This document shows, piece by piece, positions 55,775 to 64,000 of a DNA stretch of 64,000 bases. The stretch's first letter is position 1, and each line of letters starts with the position of its first letter. Both the position numbers and the translations under genes were made by a program. Source of the stretch: Chaetoceros tenuissimus (lineage: Eukaryota; Bacillariophyta; Thalassiosirophyceae; Chaetocerotales; Chaetocerotaceae); the NCBI GenBank assembly GCA_021927905.1, contig BLLK01000047.1, positions 372,001-436,000 of the forward strand. The letters run 5' to 3'. The notes beneath the pieces were generated by a model. It was not told the origin of the DNA. It did no database searches and was given only the letters and a program-made list of their open reading frames with translations.

Positions 55775-56083
55775 TTTTATTTATAACTATAATTGTTTAG
55801 ATGTGGAGAAGAAGAGGAGAGTTAGAGAGAAAAGGTCGAGTATGGGTCGACTAATTGGAATTGGACGGCTTTCATGAAAAAGAAGGAAAGGGGGTGAAAT
55901 TGTATCACCCCCCCCTAAATTTAGAATTGTGAGCTTTAGTTTTGCCTTGAACAAACACCGCACAGACACCACATCATCAGAACTTCTTTCACTTACTCAC
56001 CATTGTTTGTTATATTAATAGGGCTGTTGGTATCTTATAACAATACAGTATTCAAACAGCAACAGCCACATCTCAAAGGAAAA
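55775..56083. promoter_or_regulatory. Divergent upstream region of two small genes
   Basis: It lies between the 84-residue gene (minus) and the 113-residue gene (plus). A short C run (CACCCCCCCCC) is at about 55906. No further signal is evident. Confidence 0.4.
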
Positions 56084-56516
56084 ATGTTTCAAAGACTGAC
56101 CAAAAATCAAAAGCGACTTTGGGGGGTTGGCGCAGCCGTAATAGGATTTGGGAGCCTGATCAAGGTAAGTTCCTGTCAATGCTCTCTTCTCAAGAAGTAA
56201 TGTACTTTTTTCATCCATGTACTAACCACATACATATGCATACAATTATTCATAGTTTGGTTACTTTTATCTAAGTCGTGAAATGATTGTAAACAATTTG
56301 GCTGACAGAGATAAGGAAGCAAGGAAGTACCTGAAAGAATCGCAAGAGTTTTCCAAATGGGCAGCTGAAGACAGAAAAAAGAAAATGAAACATACACTGA
56401 CACCAGAGCAAAAGGAACAATTACAACAATATCTATTGATGATGGCGGAATCAGATAAAGATGTTTACCCATATGAGGCAAAGGGAATGAGGCAGCGGTT
56501 AGAAGAGAGATTTTGA
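56084..56516 (+). CDS. Small single-helix membrane protein, two exons
   Basis: Exons 56084-56164 and 56256-56516 join in frame to 113 residues. The start MFQRLTKNQKRLWGVGAAVI is basic then hydrophobic. One helix (LWGVGAAVIGFGSLIKFGYF) is followed by a charged helical tail (DRDKEARKYLKESQEF, EDRKKKMKHTLTPEQKEQLQ). An N-terminal anchor with a soluble coil fits the mitochondrial inner membrane or ER. No family is recognised. Confidence 0.65.
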
Positions 56517-56571
56517 GTCTTTACTTCGTTTTATACCATGTTATTGTAAACAAAAGCTGTTTTGATTTGAA

Positions 56572-57841
56572 TTAGAATGGGATATTGAATGCATCGTTTT
56601 TGCGAAAGAAATATGCACCTTCTTCTTCATAATTTTCCTTGGTGAAACAGTGACTCTGAAAGTCCGAAGATGAGGCTACTATGGATCCACCAAACCAAGC
56701 AGAAAAGATTCCAGCATGGTTCTTTGAGACATTCACTTCGGTCACTTTCAAATCTGATGAATTGTAGTGGATACCTTCTATCGCATTTGAAGTAGATAAG
56801 CGGCTAATTATGATAATTTTGGTATAGTTTGAGATTACAATGCAGCGATAACATCTACTCTTACTTTGTACAACAAGGTACTTACTCATGAATCAATTCT
56901 TTGACGTCTTTTTGTAGTCTCTTTTCAAAGTGCGGAAATGACGTATTGCCTCCGCTCAAAATGATGTTGTTATAGAGACGCCTTCTTGTATCTACTGGAC
57001 ATGATTGGATCGTATTATCCACCATCTCTGCCAATGACTCTGTAAATGATTCGTCGATGAGCTATAATACGCAATGACATGATTGTGTTAGCCCTGATCG
57101 ATCAATGTAATCTTATTTTTTACAGGGCCGTACCTTTGGTTCCATGATCAGCTCTGGTGCAAGAAATCTCTCGTGCTGCACCTGACACTCAAATCTTTCT
57201 CCAGTCTTTTTCTCTATCCCCTGATAAATCTTCACATGCTTCTCGGGATTTCCATCAAATCGAATATGTTCTTTTTCAATATTTGGACAGACATAGGTTA
57301 GTGTTTCTTTGATGGAGGTTGCGATTTCAAGTTGCATATTGTTAGGCATTGGTTCCTTTCTTTTGCGCAAATGCTGCTGGATATGAGATATTATTTGTTT
57401 CCCACCGACGTTCAAGCTTTTTATTTTCGAAGTCAATACCCTCCCGTCTACTACTGGGACAACGTTTGTCGAGGAATGGCCGGAATCTAGAATCAATCCT
57501 GTCAAGTCACTAGGCTCGACCTCTTCGTAGGCAAACGAAGAGATCAAAGAGAGAATGGACTGAGGAGCAATATGTAAAGCAGGGACATTAAATGTCTCGA
57601 AGATGATTTCAGCTGCTGTTTGTTTCTCTTCAGGAGTTCTAAGAACTGCATCAGTCAAAAGGATAGGATGGTCTTCCGGATTGACTCTTAGAGTCTCGTA
57701 AAAACATTGACTCCAAGTATCTTCAATGCCGTCGATTGAATTGTGACGAGTGGACTTTTCAACAAAAGGTTCGATTGAACCAGCAAAGCCTACCTTTTGA
57801 TGAAAGCTCCCATTGTCAATTACTATGGTTTGATAGGTCAT
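56572..57841 (-). CDS. Actin-related protein Arp3-like, three exons
   Basis: Exons 57841-57134, 57061-56886 and 56803-56572 join in frame to 371 residues. Actin-fold motifs are clear: TIVIDNGSFHQKVGFAGS (first phosphate loop), HPILLTDAVLRTPEEKQ, LILDSGHSSTNVVPVVDG (second loop) and NNIILSGGNTSFPHFEKRL. The C-terminal FSAWFGGSIVASSSDFQSHC and FTKENYEEEG match Arp3 better than actin or Arp2, as do the YVCPNIEKEHIRFDG and ERFECQVQHERFLAPELI segments. Arp3 with Arp2 forms the template for branched actin filaments. The protein is about 45 residues shorter than usual Arp3, and His replaces the second-loop Asp of DSGDG, so nucleotide binding may differ. Confidence 0.8.
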
Positions 57842-57998
57842 TGTTGTGCCTTCAGAGTATTTCAAGACAGTTTGTTTCGAAAAAGGTCTATAGATCTTTT
57901 ACTGGCAAAGTTCATTTTTTGCAATTCTGGACAAAAATCGAATTCCCCGTACGTTCTAACTTTGGTTCTTGACTGATCAAATAATTTACTTTAGAATG

Positions 57999-59354
57999 TT
58001 ATTTTAAAAATTTCTCGCTCTCTTCACATATCATCTTCTCTTCGTCTGTTGGCACCACTAAAGCGACGCATCTATTAATATTTTCTTCGTCTTCGCAAGA
58101 AATGATACCATTGGACTTGGTACCATTTGCTTCATTTTTATCATCATCGACCTTCATTCCTCCTAGTAGTACACTAAGTCGTCGTATAGTGAGTCTTCGA
58201 ATGCATGCTGAATGTTCACCAATACCAGCTGTAAATACAAGCGCATCAATCTCTCCACAACAAGATATAAGTAGCCCAGCGATATGTTTGGACAAGATGT
58301 AGGTGAACATTTCAATTGCAAGAAGGGCATTGCTGTCACCTTTTGCTGCCCTCTCTGTTACACATCTCATGTCGTTGTAACCATCGCTGACCCCCATCAG
58401 TCCAGACTTTTTATTGAAATCGTTCATGACATCTTGTTCTGATTTGTCCCATTTTTTCATTGCATATGGAATTATGGAAGGGTCGACATCGCCACTTCTT
58501 GTGCCCATCATAATGCCTGACAACGGACTGAAGCCCATCGTAGTGTCGACAGATCTACCATCAACAACGGCAGTTACTGATGCTCCACTCCCCAGATGCG
58601 CAATAATCATTTTCTTAGAATTTCTATTCATGCTATTGAGGATTTTAGAAGCTTCCTGTGACACGTACTTGACTGAAGTCCCATGGAAGCCATATTTTCG
58701 GATTCCTTCATCTCGGTACTCTTTTGGAAGAGGATAATTGTATGCATATGGTGGCATAGTGCTATGAAAGGCCGTATCAAAAACTGCAACATTCTTTACA
58801 TTGTCATGAAAAATATCTCTTGCAACCTTTATACCTTCAATATTTGCAGGATTGTGCAGTGGTGCCAAATGAGAAACGGAAGATATTTTTTCCAAGATCT
58901 CATCATTTACCTCTGTCGAATCTGAAAATAAATCGCCTCCGTGAACAACTCTATGTCCCACAGCAACAACTGATTCAATTACATTAGGATACACTTCCTT
59001 TATGCTATTAATTATGCATAGGATTGCTTGTTTGTGTGATAGATTGGGTTCGGTGATTAGCAACTTTTTCACGTTGCTTTCATTCTCATCCTGATCTTCT
59101 TGACGATGCGTGGCTCGAGAAGTAAGTTGCAAACTATTTGATCGATGTAGACTATTTTTGCTTGCATCTTTCCTTTGTATTGACTCGATATGAGATACCA
59201 AAATGCTTATATTTATAAAGGAATCTTCTGTATTTATCTTTTCACCATGTGCAGTCAAAATTTTGCTGGGTTCTTTTGCGTTTGGTGATCCGATGGAATA
59301 AAGTGAAGCCTTCACAGACGATGATCCAGTGTTTAGGACAAGTATTGTCTTCAT
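57999..59354 (-). CDS. ackA: Acetate kinase
   Basis: A 451-residue intronless protein. It starts with LVLNTGSSSVKASLY (phosphate 1). VGHRVVHGGDLF, SVSHLAPLHNPANIEGI, VAVFDTAFHSTMPPYAYNYP and RKYGFHGTSVKYVSQEA follow. Then come IAHLGSGASVTAVVDGRSVD with TTMGFSPLSGIMMGTRSGDV, and the C-terminal FTAGIGEHSACIRRL. These are the acetate kinase signatures, so it interconverts acetate plus ATP with acetyl-phosphate plus ADP. No plastid leader is present and the first motif is at the extreme N-terminus, so it is probably cytosolic. In diatoms it is thought to work with phosphoketolase. A Ser/Asn-rich insertion lies at about 60-90. Confidence 0.95.
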   Translation of the reverse strand: MKTILVLNTGSSSVKASLYSIGSPNAKEPSKILTAHGEKINTEDSFINISILVSHIESIQRKDASKNSLHRSNSLQLTSRATHRQEDQDENESNVKKLLITEPNLSHKQAILCIINSIKEVYPNVIESVVAVGHRVVHGGDLFSDSTEVNDEILEKISSVSHLAPLHNPANIEGIKVARDIFHDNVKNVAVFDTAFHSTMPPYAYNYPLPKEYRDEGIRKYGFHGTSVKYVSQEASKILNSMNRNSKKMIIAHLGSGASVTAVVDGRSVDTTMGFSPLSGIMMGTRSGDVDPSIIPYAMKKWDKSEQDVMNDFNKKSGLMGVSDGYNDMRCVTERAAKGDSNALLAIEMFTYILSKHIAGLLISCCGEIDALVFTAGIGEHSACIRRLTIRRLSVLLGGMKVDDDKNEANGTKSNGIISCEDEENINRCVALVVPTDEEKMICEESEKFLK

Positions 59355-59830
59355 ATTGAGTTTTTCGCGTGTTGGATTTTATTTCTTTTAGTGTTTCTAT
59401 AAGGAATACTATCTGTTTATTGTGAGATGATGTGCTAAGGTAAATGTGGTTCTGAGAGAAGAAAAAAGAAAGAAAATTTGCATGATGCGAACCCTAAAAC
59501 CCGAAGCCTAGCTAAAAACCCCTACATGACATGGTATACGTAGTTGACATGAAACCAATGCTGGTTCGAACCTTTCTTCACTTTCTTCTTTAAGAAGTAG
59601 CAGGAATAAATTGAGTGGAAACTAAACTGATGGATATTGTATTGTGTACTATTGCTATAGTATATAGAAGGTTTTCATTATTTTATGTTACTATTTCTGC
59701 ATTTTCTTCAATTTACATTTTCTTCTCTTTTTATATGTAGTAGGAGTATGTAGTTGCCTTACTTCTTTATCATTGTTTTCCAATCCATCTTGATATCTAA
59801 TATGAAAAGTAAGAACAGTGGTAACCACTA
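59355..59830. other. Intergenic gap
   Basis: It holds the acetate kinase promoter side and the 3' end of the first light-harvesting gene. The sequence is AT-rich with no supported gene. Confidence 0.45.
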
Positions 59831-60556
59831 TTATGGATGCCAAACAGGGAGAGCACCTGGGATCAAATCATTTGATACCCACGCAGCAATGGTTAACATT
59901 GCGAGGCGACCATTCTTCAATTCCCTCTCTCTCATTTTGTCCATCTTCTCGTTATCGAACCCCTTGCTTGTGTAACCGAGAGGATCGTAAGCATGATCGC
60001 CAGGGATATTGCTGCCTTCGTTGTATTGACGATTCCATGCTCTTGCCTCAAAGAGTCCGGCAACAATAAGGATTTGCGAGAAGCCTGCCTGAGGAACCAT
60101 TTGGATTGCGTCAAGAGGTGAAGCAGCAGAAGAAATGTCTGCAAAGGAAATACCTTCAGAAACTGATAGCATTCCTGGGAAGTGAACGCCTGCTTTCTGG
60201 ACCATGTATCCAAAAGTTGCAAACATGGCAACTCGACCCTATCGAGAAAATGAAAAAAGATTAGAATATATTGGGCCTTTATCCTTAGTATGAGATGCTA
60301 AACTACTTACATGTTTCAGCTCTGCATTCTGCATCCACTTAAGAGCTCCTGGTTGCGTATCTTCCATCAAAATCCTTCCAAGTGAAGGGCATTTTCTTCC
60401 AGTTTCAAGTGTGATGCCAAATTCTTCGTCAATGTTGAAAGCTCTATCAGCCATTTTTACTGAAGATGAAAGTCTTTTGTTTTCATATTGTTGAGGAGCA
60501 AAAGCATTCACTGATGCTAAGATGAGAGACGCTATGATAGCTCTATTAGCTTTCAT
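59831..60556 (-). CDS. Fucoxanthin-chlorophyll a/c protein, two exons
   Basis: Exons 60556-60311 and 60238-59831 join in frame to 217 residues. The leader RAIIASLILASVNAFAP ends in the plastid cleavage motif. Helix 1 carries the chlorophyll-binding ELKHGRVAMFATFGYMV, and helix 3 carries the matching ELKNGRLAMLTIAAWV. The middle helix is FSQILIVAGLFEARAW. Such proteins gather light in the thylakoid membrane and bind fucoxanthin and chlorophylls a and c. The intron falls exactly before the Gly of helix 1. The Lhc subfamily (f, r or x) is not settled. The gene starts 570 bases from a second, divergent light-harvesting gene. Confidence 0.92.
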
Positions 60557-61126
60557 TTTATTTCAGGTTACCTTGCGTTTTAAGTTGCTGATACACTTTT
60601 TATGATTGTAATGATGAAAGTGTTCGCCCCAATCTTTCTCCTTTCATATTGACATTTCTATTGAAGGAAAAAGATTCGGCAAGGATAAATTTTGAAAACA
60701 AACTTCAAGGATTCCTTACCTTACAAACTAATACTGCTTTTTAAAATTAGAAATCTGGTATCGCCTCTTCTAATCACAAAAAAATCCATATCTAGCGTAC
60801 ATTGTGAACTATTCTTTAAAATAAACTTGAAGGTGCCCATGTAACAATGTCTTTGTTATAATCTCGCATACTTACGAGTATATGAACAAAACTAATACCA
60901 ATGACAGTGTGAAGTCGTCCATCATTATTTGGCTATCTATGACAAAATGACAACTAGCTAGCATTCATCTACCTACTCAACTTGGATATACTAGGATACA
61001 TCTTCAACAAAGGATTTGCAAAAACATTCTTTCGTACGCGTTGATCAAGCTACCAAGCAGCACCTAAATAGCAAGCAATAGCAGGCCAATCTATCTCCAA
61101 CGTACTACGCAAATAATACCAACATC
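60557..61126. promoter_or_regulatory. Shared promoter region of two light-harvesting genes
   Basis: The start codons of two FCP genes face outward from this gap, so a common light-responsive region is likely. I see no coding sequence and no motif I could name with confidence. Confidence 0.55.
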
Positions 61127-61967
61127 ATGAAGACTGCAATCCTTTCTACTCTTCTTGCATCTGCTGCAGCTTTTGCTCCTTCCAACGTTGCAAAGTCCAC
61201 CACCGCTCTTTCCGCAACTGGATTCGAGGAAGTTGGAGGAAAGCCATGGGATCCTCTTTCTCTTGGACAACTTGAGGATGCTAACGATACCTTCCCAAAT
61301 ATGTTCCCAAAGTCCCAGTTCCTTCAAGAGGCTGAGATCAAGCACGGACGTATGTCTATGCTTGCATGGACTGGTGTATGGGCAACCCATGTTGTAAGTC
61401 TGAAAAAGTTTTTTGGGTGGTCACTTTTTGATGGAAAGGTTGAAGTTTCTATTGATGGTACAAAGTGATGAGACAGGAGTGTTGCACACGCACCTCATAG
61501 CTAATATGTGTACAAGATATACTTTGGCAAACAAGAAATGCTATGAATACTTTTATATCGTTTTTACTGACCATTTTTTCTTCTTGTTTTTCCAACAATT
61601 TTAGGGAGGAATGGGACTTGGTATGCACATCCCAGGAATGCCAGTAGAGTCTGACTGGACCAAGGCTCTTGGAGTATTCGCTGCTGAGCAACCAGCTATG
61701 TTCGGAGCTATCCTTCTTTTCATCTCCATTGCTGAGGGAGAGTCTGTAGGACACTCTGGAGACAACTGGCGTAATATGTCTACCAAGGAACCAGGTAACC
61801 TTGGATTCGACTGGATGGGACTTACAAAGAAGTACTCTGAGGAAGAGGCTGCTCGTTACAAGATTGTTGAGCTTAAGAATGGACGTGCTGCTATGATTGC
61901 TATGGCATCTCTTTTTGCTATGGAGTCCATCCCAGGATCTGTTCCACTTATGGACGTATTCAACTAA
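61127..61967 (+). CDS. Fucoxanthin-chlorophyll a/c protein, Lhcr-like, two exons
   Basis: Exons 61127-61393 and 61605-61967 join in frame to 209 residues; the 211-base intron is long for this window. The leader TAILSTLLASAAAFAPSNVA is a clear plastid address. Helix 1 has EIKHGRMSMLAWTGVWATHV, the middle helix MFGAILLFISIAEGES, and helix 3 VELKNGRAAMIAMASLFAME with the final SIPGSVPLMDVFN. Codon choice is strongly biased (many GGA, CTT and AAG), as expected for an abundant protein. The sequence style is closest to the red-lineage (Lhcr) group. Confidence 0.92.
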
Positions 61968-62292
61968 ATCAATTTTGTAAACAAAGAAATGGAATGGAGG
62001 TACTTGAATAAGCTGACAGTGGTCAAAACATTCAAAGAGATTTTTTGAGCATGGCTAGGATACATTTAAACAGAGACGCAGGCTTGCAACTTTAGTAATA
62101 GAAATAGGTGTATTGTTTGTCGTCAATAGAGAGATGTCAATGCTCTGACAAATACAAGAGTATTCATCTCGCCTCAAGTTAAAATACATAATGCGCTTTG
62201 TAGACTTGAATGATTTCTTGGTTGAAATTTACAATATGTACAAATTATGTTCATAGATCATGGGTCATGGGTATCTACAGCAATCCCTTTCT
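61968..62292. other. Convergent gap
   Basis: Two genes converge here, so it should hold both 3' ends. Nothing else is seen. Confidence 0.4.
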
Positions 62293-63081
62293 TCAGATTT
62301 GTCTTGAATAACTAGAATGCAAAGCTCTCCAACACGACATCAACATCAGACCGAATGCAATCTCTAATGGAATGAATTCTTCTCCATTCACCATACCGAC
62401 TTTTCTATGATCCAAAATTGCTGTGCCAAGAGCCACTAGAATTCTCATATTTGCAACACCTACAAATGTGGATAGGCCCAATAGTGCAGCTGATGTTGGA
62501 CCTCCTTTTCCTTCGTCGTCAGAACCATAATGCCCATCTGCTGCACTGTAAAGAAAAGCACCATTCCACAATCCAGACAAGATCCATAAAATACACATTA
62601 ATGAACCTTCACTAAATGCAGGAAGAATATCCGTAAAAGACATGCGATGAACAACCCAGAATGAAATGGATACTGTCAGATTCAAAATAAGAAAAATATC
62701 GTAAAGAAGTAAACTTGTGTCTTCAATTTGCATAGGCGGAGGCTTGGAATATTCTTTAATTCCTAAAGATGCTTTGATATTATCAAGAGAAAATCGTTTT
62801 GAATCCTCTTGTGAGTTTCCAATTAGATCTTCTTGATTATCTATATTCGATGACTTGAGATTCGGTGTTCTTTTTTGAAAAGAATCGCATTGCACGTTTG
62901 ACCAAAAATGATTTCTTTTGATGACAGATGGTAAAGACGAATGCTCAAATCTCATAGGAATACGCTTTGGAGATGCTATGAATGCTGAATGTTCATATGA
63001 ATTAGCACTGCATTGAGAAATATTCAAAAGTATGTTTAGTAAAAATATGCAATTTTTGGCATGTAATGAGAATGTCTTCAT
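62293..63081 (-). CDS. Multi-pass membrane protein of unknown function
   Basis: A 262-residue protein whose first 35 residues look like a signal peptide (HAKNCIFLLNILLNISQCSA). The soluble N-terminal part to about 125 is poorly structured. Four hydrophobic helices follow: LYDIFLILNLTVSISFWVVH, EGSLMCILWILSGLWNGAFL, AALLGLSTFVGVANMRILVA and IPLEIAFGLMLMSCWRALHS. The start is the first ATG in frame. The location could be plastid or endomembrane. I recognise no family. Confidence 0.65.
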   Translation of the reverse strand: MKTFSLHAKNCIFLLNILLNISQCSANSYEHSAFIASPKRIPMRFEHSSLPSVIKRNHFWSNVQCDSFQKRTPNLKSSNIDNQEDLIGNSQEDSKRFSLDNIKASLGIKEYSKPPPMQIEDTSLLLYDIFLILNLTVSISFWVVHRMSFTDILPAFSEGSLMCILWILSGLWNGAFLYSAADGHYGSDDEGKGGPTSAALLGLSTFVGVANMRILVALGTAILDHRKVGMVNGEEFIPLEIAFGLMLMSCWRALHSSYSRQI

Positions 63082-63688
63082 TTTGTGGGTACGTAGTTCC
63101 TTCCTGAATGAGCTCTTCTCTTTACGCAAATTACAGCTTCAACTAAAAATATCTTTTCTGTTGTACAGCTTGCTATGGTGTTACTTGTTGAATTGTCAAG
63201 TGTAAATTATAATCGAGTGTAGTGATAAACTCGTCAGCATTGAATGATGATGTTGGAAAAGAACAAAGATGTGGTGTCCGAATTTTTTTTTGGGGCAGAG
63301 TTGTATGTACATAGCCATGTGAAATATTATAGCTAGCCAAATAAATAACCTCGAAAAAATGCTTACACTTTTATGAATCTCAATACATCAAATAGTTTCC
63401 ATGATACGCACATCTATCAATGTTTACATCTGAGAATGCAGTAAATGTATGTCAACAATAACTTTATTATCAAAATTTAAAAATCTATGAATAGTCTTGT
63501 TCCTTTGAACTTTCTTCCTCCTCTCTTTTCAATAGTGAAAAAGATCTCTCTTCATGATACCTCCCATACACTCTGCTTGTCTCTCTTTACATGACTTTTT
63601 ATAAACAATAGTTTTTGTATTCTCTGGTTCATTTCAGCGTCCCACCTTGCATTAATTTGACACCATCTTTAGCTTCCAATACTTTGCT
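63082..63688. other. Intergenic region
   Basis: It lies upstream of the multi-pass membrane protein and at the 3' end of the partial carrier gene. The sequence is AT-rich and shows no supported feature. Confidence 0.45.
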
Positions 63689-64000
63689 TTACTTACTTGG
63701 AACATAACTTCCATTATCAATATTACGCTGCTTGAAAACATCAGCGAGCCAGATACGTCCTTGATGGAACATGGTTAAACTCAAAACAGCCTTTGCCATA
63801 CCAATTCCCTGTCCACGGAATACTCCTCTCAAACCAAACTTCTTGCTATCTTGTGCCATTTCTTTACATGCCTCAACAACTCCAATTGCTTTTCCATCAA
63901 TCTTACTGGTCTGCATGATAACCTCAAGACGACTCAATGGATTTGTGACAACGACATATATTGGACTTACAGCTGCAGAAGCAATCAGACCAGTGAAAAA
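63689..64000 (-). CDS. Mitochondrial carrier family protein, C-terminal part, cut by the window edge
   Basis: The frame enters from the right edge and encodes 103 residues. It contains FFTGLIASAAVSPIYVVVTN, the carrier signature NPLSRLEVIMQTS, then FGLRGVFRGQGIGMAKAVLS and a final helix region. This is one complete last repeat of a carrier. The signature has Ser and Arg where the first repeat would carry acidic and basic residues, so the substrate class is uncertain. A donor-like GTAAGT overlaps the last codons, so a further exon is possible. Confidence 0.75.
   Translation of the reverse strand, partial: FFTGLIASAAVSPIYVVVTNPLSRLEVIMQTSKIDGKAIGVVEACKEMAQDSKKFGLRGVFRGQGIGMAKAVLSLTMFHQGRIWLADVFKQRNIDNGSYVPSK

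Noticed and set aside
55787-55972. 61-codon minus-strand frame
   Set aside because: It lies in the divergent promoter between two small genes and shows low-complexity hydrophobic runs only.
59560-59580. GGTTCGAAC resembling a tRNA B box
   Set aside because: No A box at a fitting distance and no cloverleaf could be drawn around it.

Overview
The window looks like nuclear DNA of a diatom. Genes lie close together on both strands and are split by short GT-AG introns of about 60-150 bases. Several products open with a signal peptide ending in an AFAP-like motif, the bipartite plastid address of algae with secondary plastids. Two fucoxanthin-chlorophyll proteins are present, along with ankyrin and coiled-coil proteins of a diatom style. 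A centric diatom such as Chaetoceros would fit, but the genus cannot be fixed from the sequence.

Layout. 0-8.6 kb: an ankyrin protein, a membrane-anchored papain-type protease, the RNA polymerase I factor TAF1B/Rrn7 and a PhyH-like dioxygenase. 9-14.8 kb: an STN1-like telomere protein, a probably plastid lysyl-tRNA synthetase with a WHEP domain, a membrane J-domain protein and a small plastid protein. 15-24.4 kb: a guanylyl cyclase-phosphodiesterase fusion, an otubain, a peroxisomal-type carrier and plastid EF4/LepA. 24.7-37.3 kb: coiled-coil proteins, a head-to-head pair of small paralogues, a protein ending in eight Cys-rich repeats and a Tim17-like protein. 37.6-43 kb: an RBR ubiquitin ligase, a plastid membrane protein and an exostosin-like glycosyltransferase.

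43.1-50.9 kb is a repeat island: a hAT DNA transposon remnant (8-bp target duplication) holds a nearly whole Ty3/gypsy LTR element (5-bp target duplication, LTRs identical by eye), followed by tandem GGGGGCCC repeats. 50.9-64 kb: plastid pseudouridine synthase, a CCZ1-like protein, small plastid and membrane proteins, a second ankyrin protein, Arp3, acetate kinase, two divergent light-harvesting genes, a multi-pass membrane protein and the cut end of a mitochondrial carrier.

Themes. Plastid function recurs (EF4, LysRS, pseudouridine synthase, two FCPs, small plastid proteins). So do signalling (cGMP cyclase-PDE), ubiquitin handling (RBR ligase, otubain) and rRNA/telomere upkeep. Many genes are divergent and share short promoters. 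The items most worth a second look are the mirrored paralogue pair with a near-symmetric promoter, the cyclase-PDE with its His/Asp-rich loop, the 37-residue Cys-repeat protein, and a short duplicated gene end whose differences are mostly silent.
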